A stretch of 48,209 bases of DNA from Clostridiales bacterium (lineage in GTDB: Bacteria > Bacillota > Clostridia > Oscillospirales > QAMX01), in assembly GCA_012800055.1 (NCBI GenBank), contig JAAZKA010000075.1:1-48209 (forward strand), given 5' to 3'. Made by a program: the position numbers and the translations under genes. The notes under the pieces were generated by a model that was given only the letters and a program-made list of their open reading frames with translations, searched no databases and was not told the origin of the DNA. Shown here in pieces: positions 1-10,427 of the stretch. Every line of letters starts with the position of its first letter. The first letter of the stretch is position 1.

Positions 1-1365
1 CTGCTTCGAGAAATCCGCCGCGACGTTCTCCGAGAACCAGTCCGACAGACGGTCAACATAGAGAGAGTAGGAGTTGAGCCAGTTGATCGCGGGGAAGTGG
101 CGGCGGTAGGCAAGCTGCGCGTCGAGGCCCCAGAAGACCTTGACGATACGCAGCGTGGCCTGCGTGACCGGCTCGGAGAAATCGCCGCCGGTCGGCGACA
201 CCGCGCCGATAGCCGAGAGCGCACCCTCACGCCCGTCTCCGCCCAGGCAGATGACACGTCCGGCGCGCTCGTAGAACTGCGCCAGGCGGGAGGTCAGGTA
301 CGCGGGGTAGCCTTCCTCGCCGGGCATCTCCTCCAGACGTCCGGACATCTCGCGCAGCGCCTCCGCCCAGCGGGACGTCGAGTCCGCAAGTACCGCGACA
401 CTCATGCCCATGTCGCGGTAGTATTCCGCGATCGTAATGCCCGTGTAGACGCTCGCCTCACGCGCCGCGACCGGCATGTCGGAGGTGTTTGCGATGAGCA
501 CCGTACGCTTCATCAGGCTTTCACCGGAATGCGGATCCTTCAGCTCCGGAAACTCACGCAGAACGTCGGTCATCTCGTTGCCGCGCTCGCCGCAGCCGAT
601 GTAGACGACGATGTCCACATCCGACCACTTCGCAAGCTGGTGCTGCACGACCGTCTTGCCCGACCCGAATGGCCCGGGGATTGCCGCCGTACCGCCGCGT
701 GCGATCGGAAACATCGTGTCGACGTTCCTCTGACCCGTCAGCATCGGCACCGTCGGCGACAGCTTCGTCTTATACGGACGTCCGCGGCGTACCGGCCACT
801 TCTGCATCAGCGTAATCGCGTGGACATTCCCGGCCGCGTCGGTGATCTCCGCCACGGTATCGGTGACCTTGTAGTCCCCGGCGACGATCTTCGTGATCTT
901 GCCGGTCAGACCGTAGGGCACCATGATCTTGACGCTGACGATGGGGGTCTCTTTGACGTAGCCGATGATATCACCCGCCTCGACGCCCGCACCGCGTCTG
1001 AGGAGCGGGATGAATGTCCAGCGCTTCTCACGGTCGAGCGCCGGGACATGCACGCCGCGCGCGATCTGAGACCCGGTCATGTCACGGATTTTCTCCAGAG
1101 GCCGCTGGATGCCGTCGAAGATATTCTCGATGAGCTCCGGCCCGAGTTCTACGGACAGCGGCGCGCCGGTGGTCTCGACGATGTCGCCAGGTCCTAAACC
1201 CGCGGTCTCCTCATATACCTGAATGGACGCACGGTCGCCGCGCATCTCGATGATTTCTCCGATCAGACGCAGCTTTCCGACATACGCCACGTCGAACATA
1301 TTCGCGTCTCCCATGCCCTCGGCTACAACCAGAGGGCCGGAGACCTTTACAATCTTACCGCTCAT
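1..1365 (-). CDS. atpA: V-type ATPase catalytic subunit A (3' end outside window)
   Basis: Catalytic A subunit of the V1 head, which couples ATP hydrolysis or synthesis to ion movement through the membrane ring. The visible 455 residues begin [18 protein letters not shown], the usual N-terminal beta-barrel, followed by the non-homologous insert and the P-loop GPFGSGKT at about residue 231. Further conserved blocks are GCGERGNEM and [19 protein letters not shown]. The ATG at 1363-1365 overlaps the TGA of subunit F (ATGA), so the two are translationally coupled. The family is usually near 590 residues, so roughly the last quarter lies beyond the left edge, where B and D would be expected. The stretch is fully open with no frameshift. 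Confidence 0.97.
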   Translation of the reverse strand, partial: MSGKIVKVSGPLVVAEGMGDANMFDVAYVGKLRLIGEIIEMRGDRASIQVYEETAGLGPGDIVETTGAPLSVELGPELIENIFDGIQRPLEKIRDMTGSQIARGVHVPALDREKRWTFIPLLRRGAGVEAGDIIGYVKETPIVSVKIMVPYGLTGKITKIVAGDYKVTDTVAEITDAAGNVHAITLMQKWPVRRGRPYKTKLSPTVPMLTGQRNVDTMFPIARGGTAAIPGPFGSGKTVVQHQLAKWSDVDIVVYIGCGERGNEMTDVLREFPELKDPHSGESLMKRTVLIANTSDMPVAAREASVYTGITIAEYYRDMGMSVAVLADSTSRWAEALREMSGRLEEMPGEEGYPAYLTSRLAQFYERAGRVICLGGDGREGALSAIGAVSPTGGDFSEPVTQATLRIVKVFWGLDAQLAYRRHFPAINWLNSYSLYVDRLSDWFSENVAADFSKQ

Positions 1366-1694
1366 ACTTCGTCCTCATCCCCCAACAGATTCGCGCCGAC
1401 GGCGCGTTCGACGGACTTTGACAGCGCCGTCATGCCGATTTGCAGACTCCCCGCGCGTCCCGGGATCAGAATCACCGCCGGGATCGTCTCATCCGCATAG
1501 CGTGCGATCTCCTCGGGGATATGCCGAGCGAGGTCCTCCGTGATATAGATGATCGCGCACTTCTCCCGGGCAAGCGTATGGAGCGCCTGCGACGCTTCCT
1601 CTGCGTTCTGCGCAAAGATTGTCTCAAGTCCAAGCGCGCGGAAACCAAGAACACTCGTCCGGTCGCCGATCACCGCGATTTTATGTTTCTCCAT
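1362..1694 (-). CDS. atpF: V-type ATPase subunit F
   Basis: Small central-stalk subunit of the V1 sector that binds the D shaft and regulates hydrolysis. The 110 residues start [11 protein letters not shown] and contain the Rossmann-like pattern of the family ([24 protein letters not shown]), at the usual length of about 100-110. It sits between subunits C and A; only two bases separate it from the stop of C, and its stop overlaps the start of A. An A-rich SD-like stretch (AAAGG) lies inside the end of the C gene. Nothing unusual was seen. Confidence 0.94.
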   Translation of the reverse strand: MEKHKIAVIGDRTSVLGFRALGLETIFAQNAEEASQALHTLAREKCAIIYITEDLARHIPEEIARYADETIPAVILIPGRAGSLQIGMTALSKSVERAVGANLLGDEDEV

Positions 1695-1696
1695 CG

Positions 1697-2659
1697 TTAC
1701 AGCCTTTCCCGCAGCTGCGCCGGTGTCAGCCCGCCGCGCCGTCCCGCAAGAATCACGCGGACACGCTGCAGCGCAAGCTCCTGTCCGTACAGATATGAAA
1801 GCGCCACACCCTCGCCAAACGTCTGACGCGCGGCGTCTTTGATATACGCCTCGGTGCGCCGTTCCCCGGCCTGCTCCACGCGCGTCACGCTTCCGGTACC
1901 CGAGAGCGTCTCCCTTGCAGCATCCACCGACTCCGGCAGCACCTTCCCGAATACCTTTGCCAGCGATTCGCCCGTCGTATCGTGCAGAAGCTCCGTCGTA
2001 TCACAGTTCCCGCCCGGGATGAGCACCTGTCTGAGCATATGATACCCGCGTCCGAGCCGGCGTGCGCGGACATAGCTGATCAGGTTCGCGCGGTCGATCA
2101 GGAGCTTGACATACCCGATCACCGTCTGCAAGCCCATCTCCGTCGCAATGTTCAGGCACTCTGCGAACATCACGCGGTCGAGTGCAAAGTCGAGAAGCTG
2201 CGGGTCGCCGGTACGCGTATAGGTCTCGCGCGCTTCGCGGATACCGGACGCGGCAGACTCGGGCAGTCCTTCGTACTCCTCCGCGGCGATCTTCCGTACG
2301 CGCTCGATGCTCCACGTCCCGGCGGGCATGTACAGCGCCGCAAGACGGTCGGGTGCTTTGAACGCAGCCTTGAGGTTGTGGTAGTCGTATTTGATTCGGA
2401 ACAGCAAGAGCAGCCGTTTGTCCGGCAGGAAGCTCTCGAGTTCACGGAAGGTGGTCTCTCTGGACTTCGCGAGGATGTCCTCCGCCGTGGTCTCATCGCC
2501 GGGCAGTTCGAGTCCCATGTCGCCGAAGACTTTATAGGCTTCCGGATCGGTCTTTGCGTCGATGAGACGGTCAAGGCTGGACGTTCCGATCATCCGTGTC
2601 TCCATAACGCGGATACGGCCGGTGGCATAGAGATAGGCTTCGGAGTTTATCTTACCCAT
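1697..2659 (-). CDS. atpC: V-type ATPase subunit C (V0 d-like)
   Basis: Funnel-shaped subunit that seats the central stalk on the membrane K ring. The 320-residue product begins MGKINSEAYLYATGRIRVME and is alpha-helical throughout, with FRIKYDYHNLKAAFK typical of the vATP-synt_AC39 family. An in-frame TTG twelve bases upstream (2671) would overlap the stop of subunit E, but GAGG followed by six bases and ATG at 2659 is the better start. It lies between E and F in the usual bacterial V-ATPase order. Family length is about 320-340, so it is complete. Confidence 0.92.
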   Translation of the reverse strand: MGKINSEAYLYATGRIRVMETRMIGTSSLDRLIDAKTDPEAYKVFGDMGLELPGDETTAEDILAKSRETTFRELESFLPDKRLLLLFRIKYDYHNLKAAFKAPDRLAALYMPAGTWSIERVRKIAAEEYEGLPESAASGIREARETYTRTGDPQLLDFALDRVMFAECLNIATEMGLQTVIGYVKLLIDRANLISYVRARRLGRGYHMLRQVLIPGGNCDTTELLHDTTGESLAKVFGKVLPESVDAARETLSGTGSVTRVEQAGERRTEAYIKDAARQTFGEGVALSYLYGQELALQRVRVILAGRRGGLTPAQLRERL

Positions 2660-2667
2660 GGCGGTCC

Positions 2668-3255
2668 TCAAAAGAGCATCCCGGCGACTTCGCCGGTCAG
2701 GCGCGGCCGGCTCTTGCGCACGAGTGCCTCAAGCGTCAGGTTGGTCTCGACATTGCCCGCGCGAAGCAGAACGCCGCCGCTGATATGGTCATCCGCACCG
2801 CCGTCGATGAGCGCCGCGCACTTACGTCCCGTCAGCGCGCGGTTTGTCTCCCGCAGCACGGTTTCCATCAGATCCGTATCGGCTTTCGCGTAAAAGACGG
2901 TCTCGCCGCCCTGCGCATAGCGCTCGAGCAATCCGGCGAGCAGCTTCACACGCTGCGCGTCGGGCAGTTTTTTGAGATTGTCGAGCACACGGTCAAACAC
3001 CTCGCCGATCAGCTCCTGCTTGGTGGAGAGGGCAGTCTTCTGTGCCGCAAGCTTCGCGGTACTCTTTGCCCGGCGTTTGATTTCCTCCGCCGTACGTTCG
3101 GTATCCTTCAGACGCTGCTCATATGCCGCGTCCGCGTTCACACGCGCCCTCTGCAGTATCTGCAGCGCCTGAGCACGCGCATCCTTTTCGATCTTATCCA
3201 CATCGGACGCCGCTTCCTCACGGATGCGTCCGACGATCCTGTCTATTCCCTGCAT
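2668..3255 (-). CDS. atpE: V-type ATPase subunit E
   Basis: Peripheral-stalk subunit that, with the G/H subunit, forms the coiled-coil stator linking V1 to subunit I. The 195 residues begin MQGIDRIVGRIREEA. Residues about 10-90 are a charged Ala/Lys/Glu-rich helix (IEKDARAQALQIL, RTAEEIKRRAKSTAKLA), followed by a globular C-terminal domain with GADDHISGGVLL, a family hallmark. The start ATG at 3255 follows a GGGAGGG-type SD. Its stop overlaps the region just upstream of subunit C, so tight coupling is expected. Confidence 0.94.
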   Translation of the reverse strand: MQGIDRIVGRIREEAASDVDKIEKDARAQALQILQRARVNADAAYEQRLKDTERTAEEIKRRAKSTAKLAAQKTALSTKQELIGEVFDRVLDNLKKLPDAQRVKLLAGLLERYAQGGETVFYAKADTDLMETVLRETNRALTGRKCAALIDGGADDHISGGVLLRAGNVETNLTLEALVRKSRPRLTGEVAGMLF

Positions 3256-3301
3256 ACCTCTACCCTCCCGTGTCGTGTGATCGTGCGTGGAGAAGCCCGC
3301 A

Positions 3302-5732
<2,431 letters not shown>

Positions 5733-5745
<13 letters not shown>

Positions 5746-6059
5746 GCGCCGCTCACAATCCTTTCCGCCACGGCAGCAGCGGCCGCGACTATTTTCTTAC
5801 CTGCGGTTTTTCTCAGATCGTCCGCCTCACCGTCGGCATAGCGTGCCGCTTCACGGATCAGCTGCTCGCCCTGTGCATCCGCCTCCTGCAGAAGCATCGC
5901 GCACGCCTCGTCGGCTTCTTTCTCTCGTGTGCGCTTCAGTGCTTCCGCGTCGGCATGTGCCTGTGAGAGCGCGCGCCTTGCGCGTTCTTTCGCGCGCGTG
6001 ATCTCCTCCGCGGCCTGCTCCTCAGCTTCCGCGACCACTCTAATCGCTTCCATCGCCAA
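5733..6059 (-). CDS. V-type ATPase subunit G/H (peripheral stalk)
   Basis: Small stalk protein pairing with subunit E in the stator. The sequence is almost entirely a heptad-rich, Ala/Glu/Arg-rich helix (MEAIRVVAEAEEQAAEEI, then AKERARRALSQAHADAEAL), the pattern of bacterial NtpF/AhaH proteins, about 105-110 residues. The start is uncertain: TTG at 6059 is eight bases after AGAGGTGA and gives (M)AMEAIRVV like homologues; ATG at 6053 is 14 bases away; an in-frame GTG at 6071 sits inside the SD. It is the first ATPase gene and overlaps subunit I by 13 bases. Confidence 0.85.
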
Positions 6060-6129
6060 TTTTTCATTCACCTCTGATATTTGACGCTTTTAATAAAAAT
6101 GTTTTTCTAAAGACTTGCTTTTTTCGACG

Positions 6130-6360
6130 CTATCCTTGCGCGTTCGGGCAATCTCTCTTGCAGCATTTGCACGCGGGCGACGGCTCCGTCATGTATGCTT
6201 TGCGTGACACCAACGAGATGTTCGCCTTTGTGTACACCCGTTCCAGCACGCGTCCTCCGCAGCCGGGACATGGGATCAGGTTCTTCTCCTTCTCTTCTAT
6301 CGTCGCCTGGACGTTAAAAACGGTATCGCAGCGGCGACATTTGAAGTCATAAAAGGGCAT
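6130..6360 (-). CDS. FmdB-family zinc-ribbon protein
   Basis: Short 76-residue protein starting MPFYDFKCRRCDTVFNVQ. The CxxC pair at residues 8-11 and the CPGCGG pair form a zinc ribbon of the FmdB/CxxC_CXXC_SSSS type; two further Cys-rich motifs (ACKCCKRDC) lie at the C-terminus and may hold a second metal. Such proteins are proposed regulators, but no target is established. AAGGAG nine bases before ATG 6360 sets the start. It follows the promoter at 6402-6430, and only 58-70 bases without a terminator separate it from the V-ATPase genes, so it probably leads that operon. Confidence 0.88.
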   Translation of the reverse strand: MPFYDFKCRRCDTVFNVQATIEEKEKNLIPCPGCGGRVLERVYTKANISLVSRKAYMTEPSPACKCCKRDCPNAQG

Positions 6361-6401
6361 TTGCTTTTCTCCTTCGGTCTTTCTTGAATCTTTTCCAAGT
6401 T

Positions 6402-6430
6402 ATTATATCAAACTTCATGCGTTTTGGCAA
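6402..6430 (-). promoter_or_regulatory. Vegetative promoter for fmdB / V-ATPase operon
   Basis: On the minus strand the sequence reads TTGCCA, 17 bases, TATAAT, with TGA just before the -10 (extended -10). It lies 42 bases upstream of the fmdB start. No other convincing promoter was seen between here and the ATPase genes, so it likely drives all of them. Confidence 0.75.
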
Positions 6431-6479
6431 GGCATTTGTGATGTTTTTTTGTAACAGTTTTTTTAATTTAATATCCCTC

Positions 6480-6508
6480 TTCCCAAAATCAAAAAAGTGT
6501 GCTATACT
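6480..6508 (+). promoter_or_regulatory. Promoter for the ROK-family gene
   Basis: TTCCCA, 17 bases, TATACT. The -35 is weak (4 of 6) but spacing is ideal. The predicted start of transcription near 6515 leaves a leader of about 60 bases that contains the perfect palindrome at 6520-6535. It diverges from the fmdB promoter with 49 bases between the two. Confidence 0.6.
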
Positions 6509-6519
6509 GGAAACGTACC

Positions 6520-6535
6520 TTCCGGGTTCCCGGAA
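6520..6535 (+). repeat. Perfect 16-bp palindrome in ROK-gene leader
   Basis: TTCCGGGTTCCCGGAA reads the same on both strands. It sits about five bases after the predicted transcription start of the ROK gene, where a repressor operator would block elongation or initiation. As RNA it would form only a tight seven-pair hairpin, so an operator is the likelier reading. The binding protein is unknown. Confidence 0.6.
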
Positions 6536-6574
6536 TATGTCTTATTTTATTATTTTACTGACGAGGTGTATACT

Positions 6575-7969
6575 ATGGAGTTCCAGGGTCTGACGCTTGA
6601 CGTCCGCAATCATCCGAAATACGACACGGGTTTCGTACCTTTCGCCCGCTTCATCGACGCGTATACGGCGCAGGTCGAGGCGTTTGCGAAGGCAAAGCCC
6701 GTGAAGATCGCTCTCGAGCGCGAGAACGGCCAGATCAGCGTCTACGAGACGAAGGTCTTCGGCGACTGTCGCAACGGTCACGGCGAGCTTGACCGGCTGT
6801 ACCTTGAGCGGCTTTGTAAGGCACTGCTGTGGATACGCGGCGGGTTCCGCTTCACGATCTGCGGCGTCCCGACGCTCGCGAAGTATATTAAGGAACAGTA
6901 CGCGCCCGGCGGTCTGCGCGCGTTCGACGCCGAATTTATGGCCGGTGTCTACGAGCATAAGTTCGAGGTCAAGTCCGCAAAGTACGATGAGGCTCCTGCC
7001 GCGCATGAGTTGTCCAAGAGTGTAGGCCGTCACCTGGACGGCTACCGCATCGGGTTCGATGCCGGCGGCTCCGACCGCAAGGTCAGCGCTGTGGTCAACG
7101 GCGAGAGCATCTTCTCCGAGGAGGTCGTCTGGCAGCCGAAGGTCAACGCCGATCCCGAGTATCATTATCAGGGCATCCTCTCCGCGTTCCGGGCGGCGGC
7201 TTCCAAAATGCCGCGCGTCGACGCGATCGGCGTATCGTCCGCCGGTATCTATGTTGCCAACCGTACGATGGTCGCGTCTCTGTTCATCAAGGTCCCGAAG
7301 GCCGACTTCGACGCGAAGGTCAAGGACATCTACATCCGCGCAGCGAAAGAAATCGGCGCGGATATCCCGCTGGAGGTTGCAAACGACGGCGACGTAACGG
7401 CGCTCGCGGGCTCGATGGAGCTCAACGACAACCGTGTTCTGGGCATCGCAATGGGCACCTCCGAGGCCGGCGGCTACATCGACGCGGCAGGCAACATCAC
7501 CGGCTGGCTCAACGAGCTGGCGTTCGTGCCGGTCGACCTCAACCCCGACGCGATGTTGGACGAGTGGTCGGGCGACTACGGCTGCGGCGTGAAGTATTTC
7601 TCGCAGGACTGCGTGATCAAGCTGGCTCCGGCGGCCGGCGTCGAGCTGAATGCCGACGCGACCCCGGCTGAGAAGCTGAAGGCTGTCCAGAAGCTGATGC
7701 TCGCGGACGATCCCCGCGCGCGCGGCATCTATGAGAGCATCGGCTGCTACCTCGCCCACGGTCTTGCTCTGTACGACAAGTTCTACGACATCAAGCATGT
7801 CCTGCTGATGGGCCGCGTCGTCTCCGGTGAGGGCGGCAACATCATCCTCGCCGAAACTTCCCGCATCCTGCGCGAGGAATATCCGGCCGTCGCGGACCGT
7901 CTGAAGCTGCACCTCCCCGACGAGGTCTCCCGCCGTGTCGGTCAGTCCGTCGCCGCTGCCAGTTTGTAA
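6575..7969 (+). CDS. ROK-family protein (sugar kinase-like) with long N-terminal extension
   Basis: The 464-residue protein has a ROK/actin-like ATPase fold from about residue 157: phosphate-1-like loop IGFDAGGSDRKVSAV, VDAIGVSSAGI, the ANDGDVTALAG block carrying the likely catalytic Asp, and IAMGTSEAGG. About 155 residues precede it (no HTH or signal peptide seen), which ordinary ROK glucokinases lack. The usual ROK zinc motif CxCGxxGC is absent; GDYGCGVKYF stands in its place. ATG 6575 is chosen over upstream in-frame codons because GAGG precedes it and residue content becomes normal there. Sugar or amino-sugar phosphorylation is plausible but substrate is unknown. Confidence 0.85.
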   Translation: MEFQGLTLDVRNHPKYDTGFVPFARFIDAYTAQVEAFAKAKPVKIALERENGQISVYETKVFGDCRNGHGELDRLYLERLCKALLWIRGGFRFTICGVPTLAKYIKEQYAPGGLRAFDAEFMAGVYEHKFEVKSAKYDEAPAAHELSKSVGRHLDGYRIGFDAGGSDRKVSAVVNGESIFSEEVVWQPKVNADPEYHYQGILSAFRAAASKMPRVDAIGVSSAGIYVANRTMVASLFIKVPKADFDAKVKDIYIRAAKEIGADIPLEVANDGDVTALAGSMELNDNRVLGIAMGTSEAGGYIDAAGNITGWLNELAFVPVDLNPDAMLDEWSGDYGCGVKYFSQDCVIKLAPAAGVELNADATPAEKLKAVQKLMLADDPRARGIYESIGCYLAHGLALYDKFYDIKHVLLMGRVVSGEGGNIILAETSRILREEYPAVADRLKLHLPDEVSRRVGQSVAAASL

Positions 7970-7973
7970 TCCG

Positions 7974-8001
7974 TAGGGTGGGATGAGAGCATCCCACCCT
8001 A
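7974..8001 (+). terminator. Hairpin after ROK gene
   Basis: TAGGGTGGGAT and ATCCCACCCTA pair perfectly (11 bp) around a six-base loop, starting four bases after the ROK stop codon. No U-run follows (TATAACAAAC), so termination may be partial and the next gene, 30 bases on, may be reached by read-through. Confidence 0.6.
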
Positions 8002-8030
8002 TATAACAAACAGAAAGGGGTGCTGCCGTT

Positions 8031-9176
8031 ATGCGGCTGAAAAACACGCTGGCGATTCTTCTCGCGGTGCTGATGATCGGAACACTGGCAATACTGCCGA
8101 ATGTGCTGGCGGCTACATACAACGGCAGCACCGTCTACTATACCGTAATCAACGACACGATGCTTGATCTGATGTACGCCTCGATGCCCGCTCTGGTGGG
8201 CGAGAAGATGTACGTCCCCTATACGTTGTTCACCGAATTCTTCGGAATCCGCAGCTCCTACAGCGCCGCCGAGCAGATTCTGTTCCTCTCCAATGCCGAG
8301 AGGCTCGTTCGCTTTGACATCACGCGCGGCATGGCATATGACAAAAACCTCAACGAAATTCGCCAAGCTGCGCTCATCATCCGCGGACAAGTCTTCGTAC
8401 CGGCAGAGTTCGTCGCCGACTACTTCGGGTTCTACTACAGCTTTGTCTCCGGCGCTGACATCGTGCGGCTGTCGGACAACTCCGCGACCTACCCCGATCA
8501 GATGCTGTCGTCGGTCTATGCCGACAAAATGCGCGCAATGCTCACGGCACTCACCGCCGCCGTCACCTCGACGACGACCGTGACCTCCACCTCCACACAG
8601 ACCAGCACCACCGTCGTTAAGAAGACCACCCTCCCGCCCGCCGTTTCCCAGACCACGCTGCCTCCCCGCGATGTGTACCTGTACTTCCTTCTCGAAGACG
8701 ACAAAGACCTCCCGGAGATTCTCGAGACGCTGAACGCCCGGGGACTGTACGCATGTTTCTTCTGCTCTGCCGACGCCGCCGCGTCGCTGCCGTCCCTGCT
8801 GGTACGCGGGCAGTCTGCCGGTGTACTCGTATCCCGCCCGCCCGCCGGCATGCCCGTGTCGCGCTATCATGCGTATGCCCTCGCACAGGCCGCCGACATC
8901 AACGACCGCTTCTTCCGACTTTCACGCGTCCAGTCCCGCGCGCTGCTGATGGACTTCCCCGACGGCCCTGCCGATGCACTCACCGCCGCCGGGTACGATG
9001 TCCTCACCCCCGGGTTCCTCGCCGACCCCGACACCGACGTTCTCGCCTCCGTCCTCGAATACTTCTCATCCACACGCGGCTCCGTCTACCTCGCCCTCCG
9101 CGCCGACGCAGATACTGCCTCCATCCTCGCGGTACTGCTCGACTCTCTCTGCGCGGTCGGCGGACAGATCAAGTAG
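8031..9176 (+). CDS. Secreted stalk-domain protein with degenerate polysaccharide-deacetylase domain
   Basis: The 381-residue product has a signal peptide (about 1-27, cleavage near VLAATY). Residues 28-155 form a copper-amine-oxidase-N/stalk-type domain (MYVPYTLFTEFFG, IIRGQVFVPAEFVADYFG), a cell-surface module. A Thr/Ser-rich linker (about 175-205) follows. The C-terminal part resembles a NodB-fold deacetylase (YLYFLLEDDKDLPEILETL, then a YACFF strand), but the HSxxH metal motif expected after GQSAGVLVS is missing, so enzymatic activity is unlikely. AAAGGGG lies about ten bases before the ATG. It may bind wall polysaccharide; function is not established. Confidence 0.75.
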   Translation: MRLKNTLAILLAVLMIGTLAILPNVLAATYNGSTVYYTVINDTMLDLMYASMPALVGEKMYVPYTLFTEFFGIRSSYSAAEQILFLSNAERLVRFDITRGMAYDKNLNEIRQAALIIRGQVFVPAEFVADYFGFYYSFVSGADIVRLSDNSATYPDQMLSSVYADKMRAMLTALTAAVTSTTTVTSTSTQTSTTVVKKTTLPPAVSQTTLPPRDVYLYFLLEDDKDLPEILETLNARGLYACFFCSADAAASLPSLLVRGQSAGVLVSRPPAGMPVSRYHAYALAQAADINDRFFRLSRVQSRALLMDFPDGPADALTAAGYDVLTPGFLADPDTDVLASVLEYFSSTRGSVYLALRADADTASILAVLLDSLCAVGGQIK

Positions 9177-9229
9177 CGGCGAACCGTGTTCGCCCGCTTC
9201 CGCTGTATTCGGCAGAAAGGATTGACAAT

Positions 9230-10282
9230 ATGAAGCCATATACCGTCAGCGACAGCATCCTGTTTGTAAACCATCACAGGTACCGGCGTTCGGGGCATCT
9301 GGGTCATGCACTGGTGGAATACGCACCCGGACGTCTTCTCGCGTTCTATTCCGACTGCGCAGGCTCGCGCCACAACGGGCACAACGGCTTCGGCTGGATG
9401 AACTATAAGCGTTCGCTCGACGGCGGCGCGACCTGGGGTGAGCCGGAAACGCTCGAATACTCCAAAGAGCTGTTCCTCGATGGCGAGGTATCGGTAAGCT
9501 GCGAGAAAGCGGTCTGCACCGACCGCGGGACGATTGTGCTGTCGTGCCTGATCAACGAGTACGCGCCGGCATGGGAACCGTGGCGCGCGCCGACATACCT
9601 GCGCAGCTTCGACGGCGGGTTCTCGTGGACGCCGCCGCGAGTGCTGTCCGAACAACCCGGACGTGTCTACGATATGCGCTACCGAGACGGTGTGATTTAC
9701 GCGCTGCACTTTGCAAACGATGGGCATAAGTCCTTCTGCGGCAACGCGCCGGAGCATCAATACAAGCTGCTTGTCTCTGCGGACGACGGCGAAACGTTCA
9801 CCGAACGTTCTACGCTTCCCTTCGACACGATGGGCCGCGGCTACGGGTCGCTGTGCTTCCGGCCGGACGGGACGCTGCTGGCATATATATACAACAGCCG
9901 GGATGAATATACGATGGATGTCTGTGTGAGCCATGACCTCGGGATGACGTGGGACGCGCCGGTGCCGTCATATGTGGGCAAACGCATCCGCAATCCGCAG
10001 ACGGCGTACTACGGCGGTCGGTACTTCCTCCACGGCCGCTCGGGATGCGTCGACCGTACGAAGCCGATGAATTTCGTACTTTATACATCCGCCGACGGAT
10101 TCCTGTGGGATGACGGCGTTTTCATACGGGAAACGCCTGCCGGAGCGCACGGCGGCGCGGCGTATTATTCCAACAACCTCATCGTCCATACGCCCGACGG
10201 ACGCGAGCGGCTGCTGATTCAGGCGTCCGACGCATATGAAGCCGCACGCACCGACATCCGTCATTGGTGGGTGGATGCGTAA
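9230..10282 (+). CDS. BNR/Asp-box sialidase-fold protein, cytosolic
   Basis: The 350-residue protein is a six-bladed-propeller type of the sialidase superfamily. Asp boxes recur as SLDGGATW, SFDGGFSW, SADDGETF, SHDLGMTW and SADGFLW. There is no signal peptide, so it acts in the cytosol or on imported glycans. Full assignment of the Arg triad and catalytic residues was not possible, so exo-alpha-sialidase (GH33) activity is only a candidate; hydrolysis of another glycoside or a lytic reaction is equally open. ATG 9230 follows AAAGG by nine bases; the frame is open upstream through the previous gene, but composition and SD support this start. Neighbouring ROK gene fits amino-sugar use. Confidence 0.8.
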   Translation: MKPYTVSDSILFVNHHRYRRSGHLGHALVEYAPGRLLAFYSDCAGSRHNGHNGFGWMNYKRSLDGGATWGEPETLEYSKELFLDGEVSVSCEKAVCTDRGTIVLSCLINEYAPAWEPWRAPTYLRSFDGGFSWTPPRVLSEQPGRVYDMRYRDGVIYALHFANDGHKSFCGNAPEHQYKLLVSADDGETFTERSTLPFDTMGRGYGSLCFRPDGTLLAYIYNSRDEYTMDVCVSHDLGMTWDAPVPSYVGKRIRNPQTAYYGGRYFLHGRSGCVDRTKPMNFVLYTSADGFLWDDGVFIRETPAGAHGGAAYYSNNLIVHTPDGRERLLIQASDAYEAARTDIRHWWVDA

Positions 10283-10316
10283 GAGCGCGGAAAGCGTCGA
10301 TGTGTGTATAATTACT

Positions 10317-10346
10317 CAAAACCGTGACTGTTTTATTATGGTTTTG
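10317..10346 (+). terminator. Weak stem-loop after the sialidase-fold gene
   Basis: CAAAACC and GGTTTTG form a seven-pair stem with a 16-base AT-rich loop. It starts 35 bases after the stop. A short stem and no clean U-run make it a weak terminator at best. Confidence 0.3.
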
Positions 10347-10360
10347 TACGTGTTTCCCCC

Positions 10361-10389
10361 TTGCGGCGTCGGGACTTTTGTGATATACT
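10361..10389 (+). promoter_or_regulatory. Promoter for the TAXI transporter operon
   Basis: TTGCGG, 17 bases, TATACT, with TGA directly before the -10 making an extended -10. It lies 38 bases before the start codon of the binding protein. Confidence 0.6.
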
Positions 10390-10427
10390 GTGTTAAAATT
10401 TAATCATTGCGTCTGGAGGCTTGTTCT

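Noticed and set aside
97..1197. Long plus-strand reading frame over the V-ATPase A gene
   Set aside because: Arg/Asp/His-rich text with no motif; shadow of the conserved minus-strand gene in GC-rich DNA.
6542..8131. 529-codon minus-strand frame across the ROK gene
   Set aside because: Antisense to a conserved protein, no SD and no family pattern.
8753..9229. Upstream extension of the sialidase-fold frame
   Set aside because: Overlaps the secreted stalk-domain gene in another frame and is Arg/Pro-rich; a clear SD/ATG lies at 9230.
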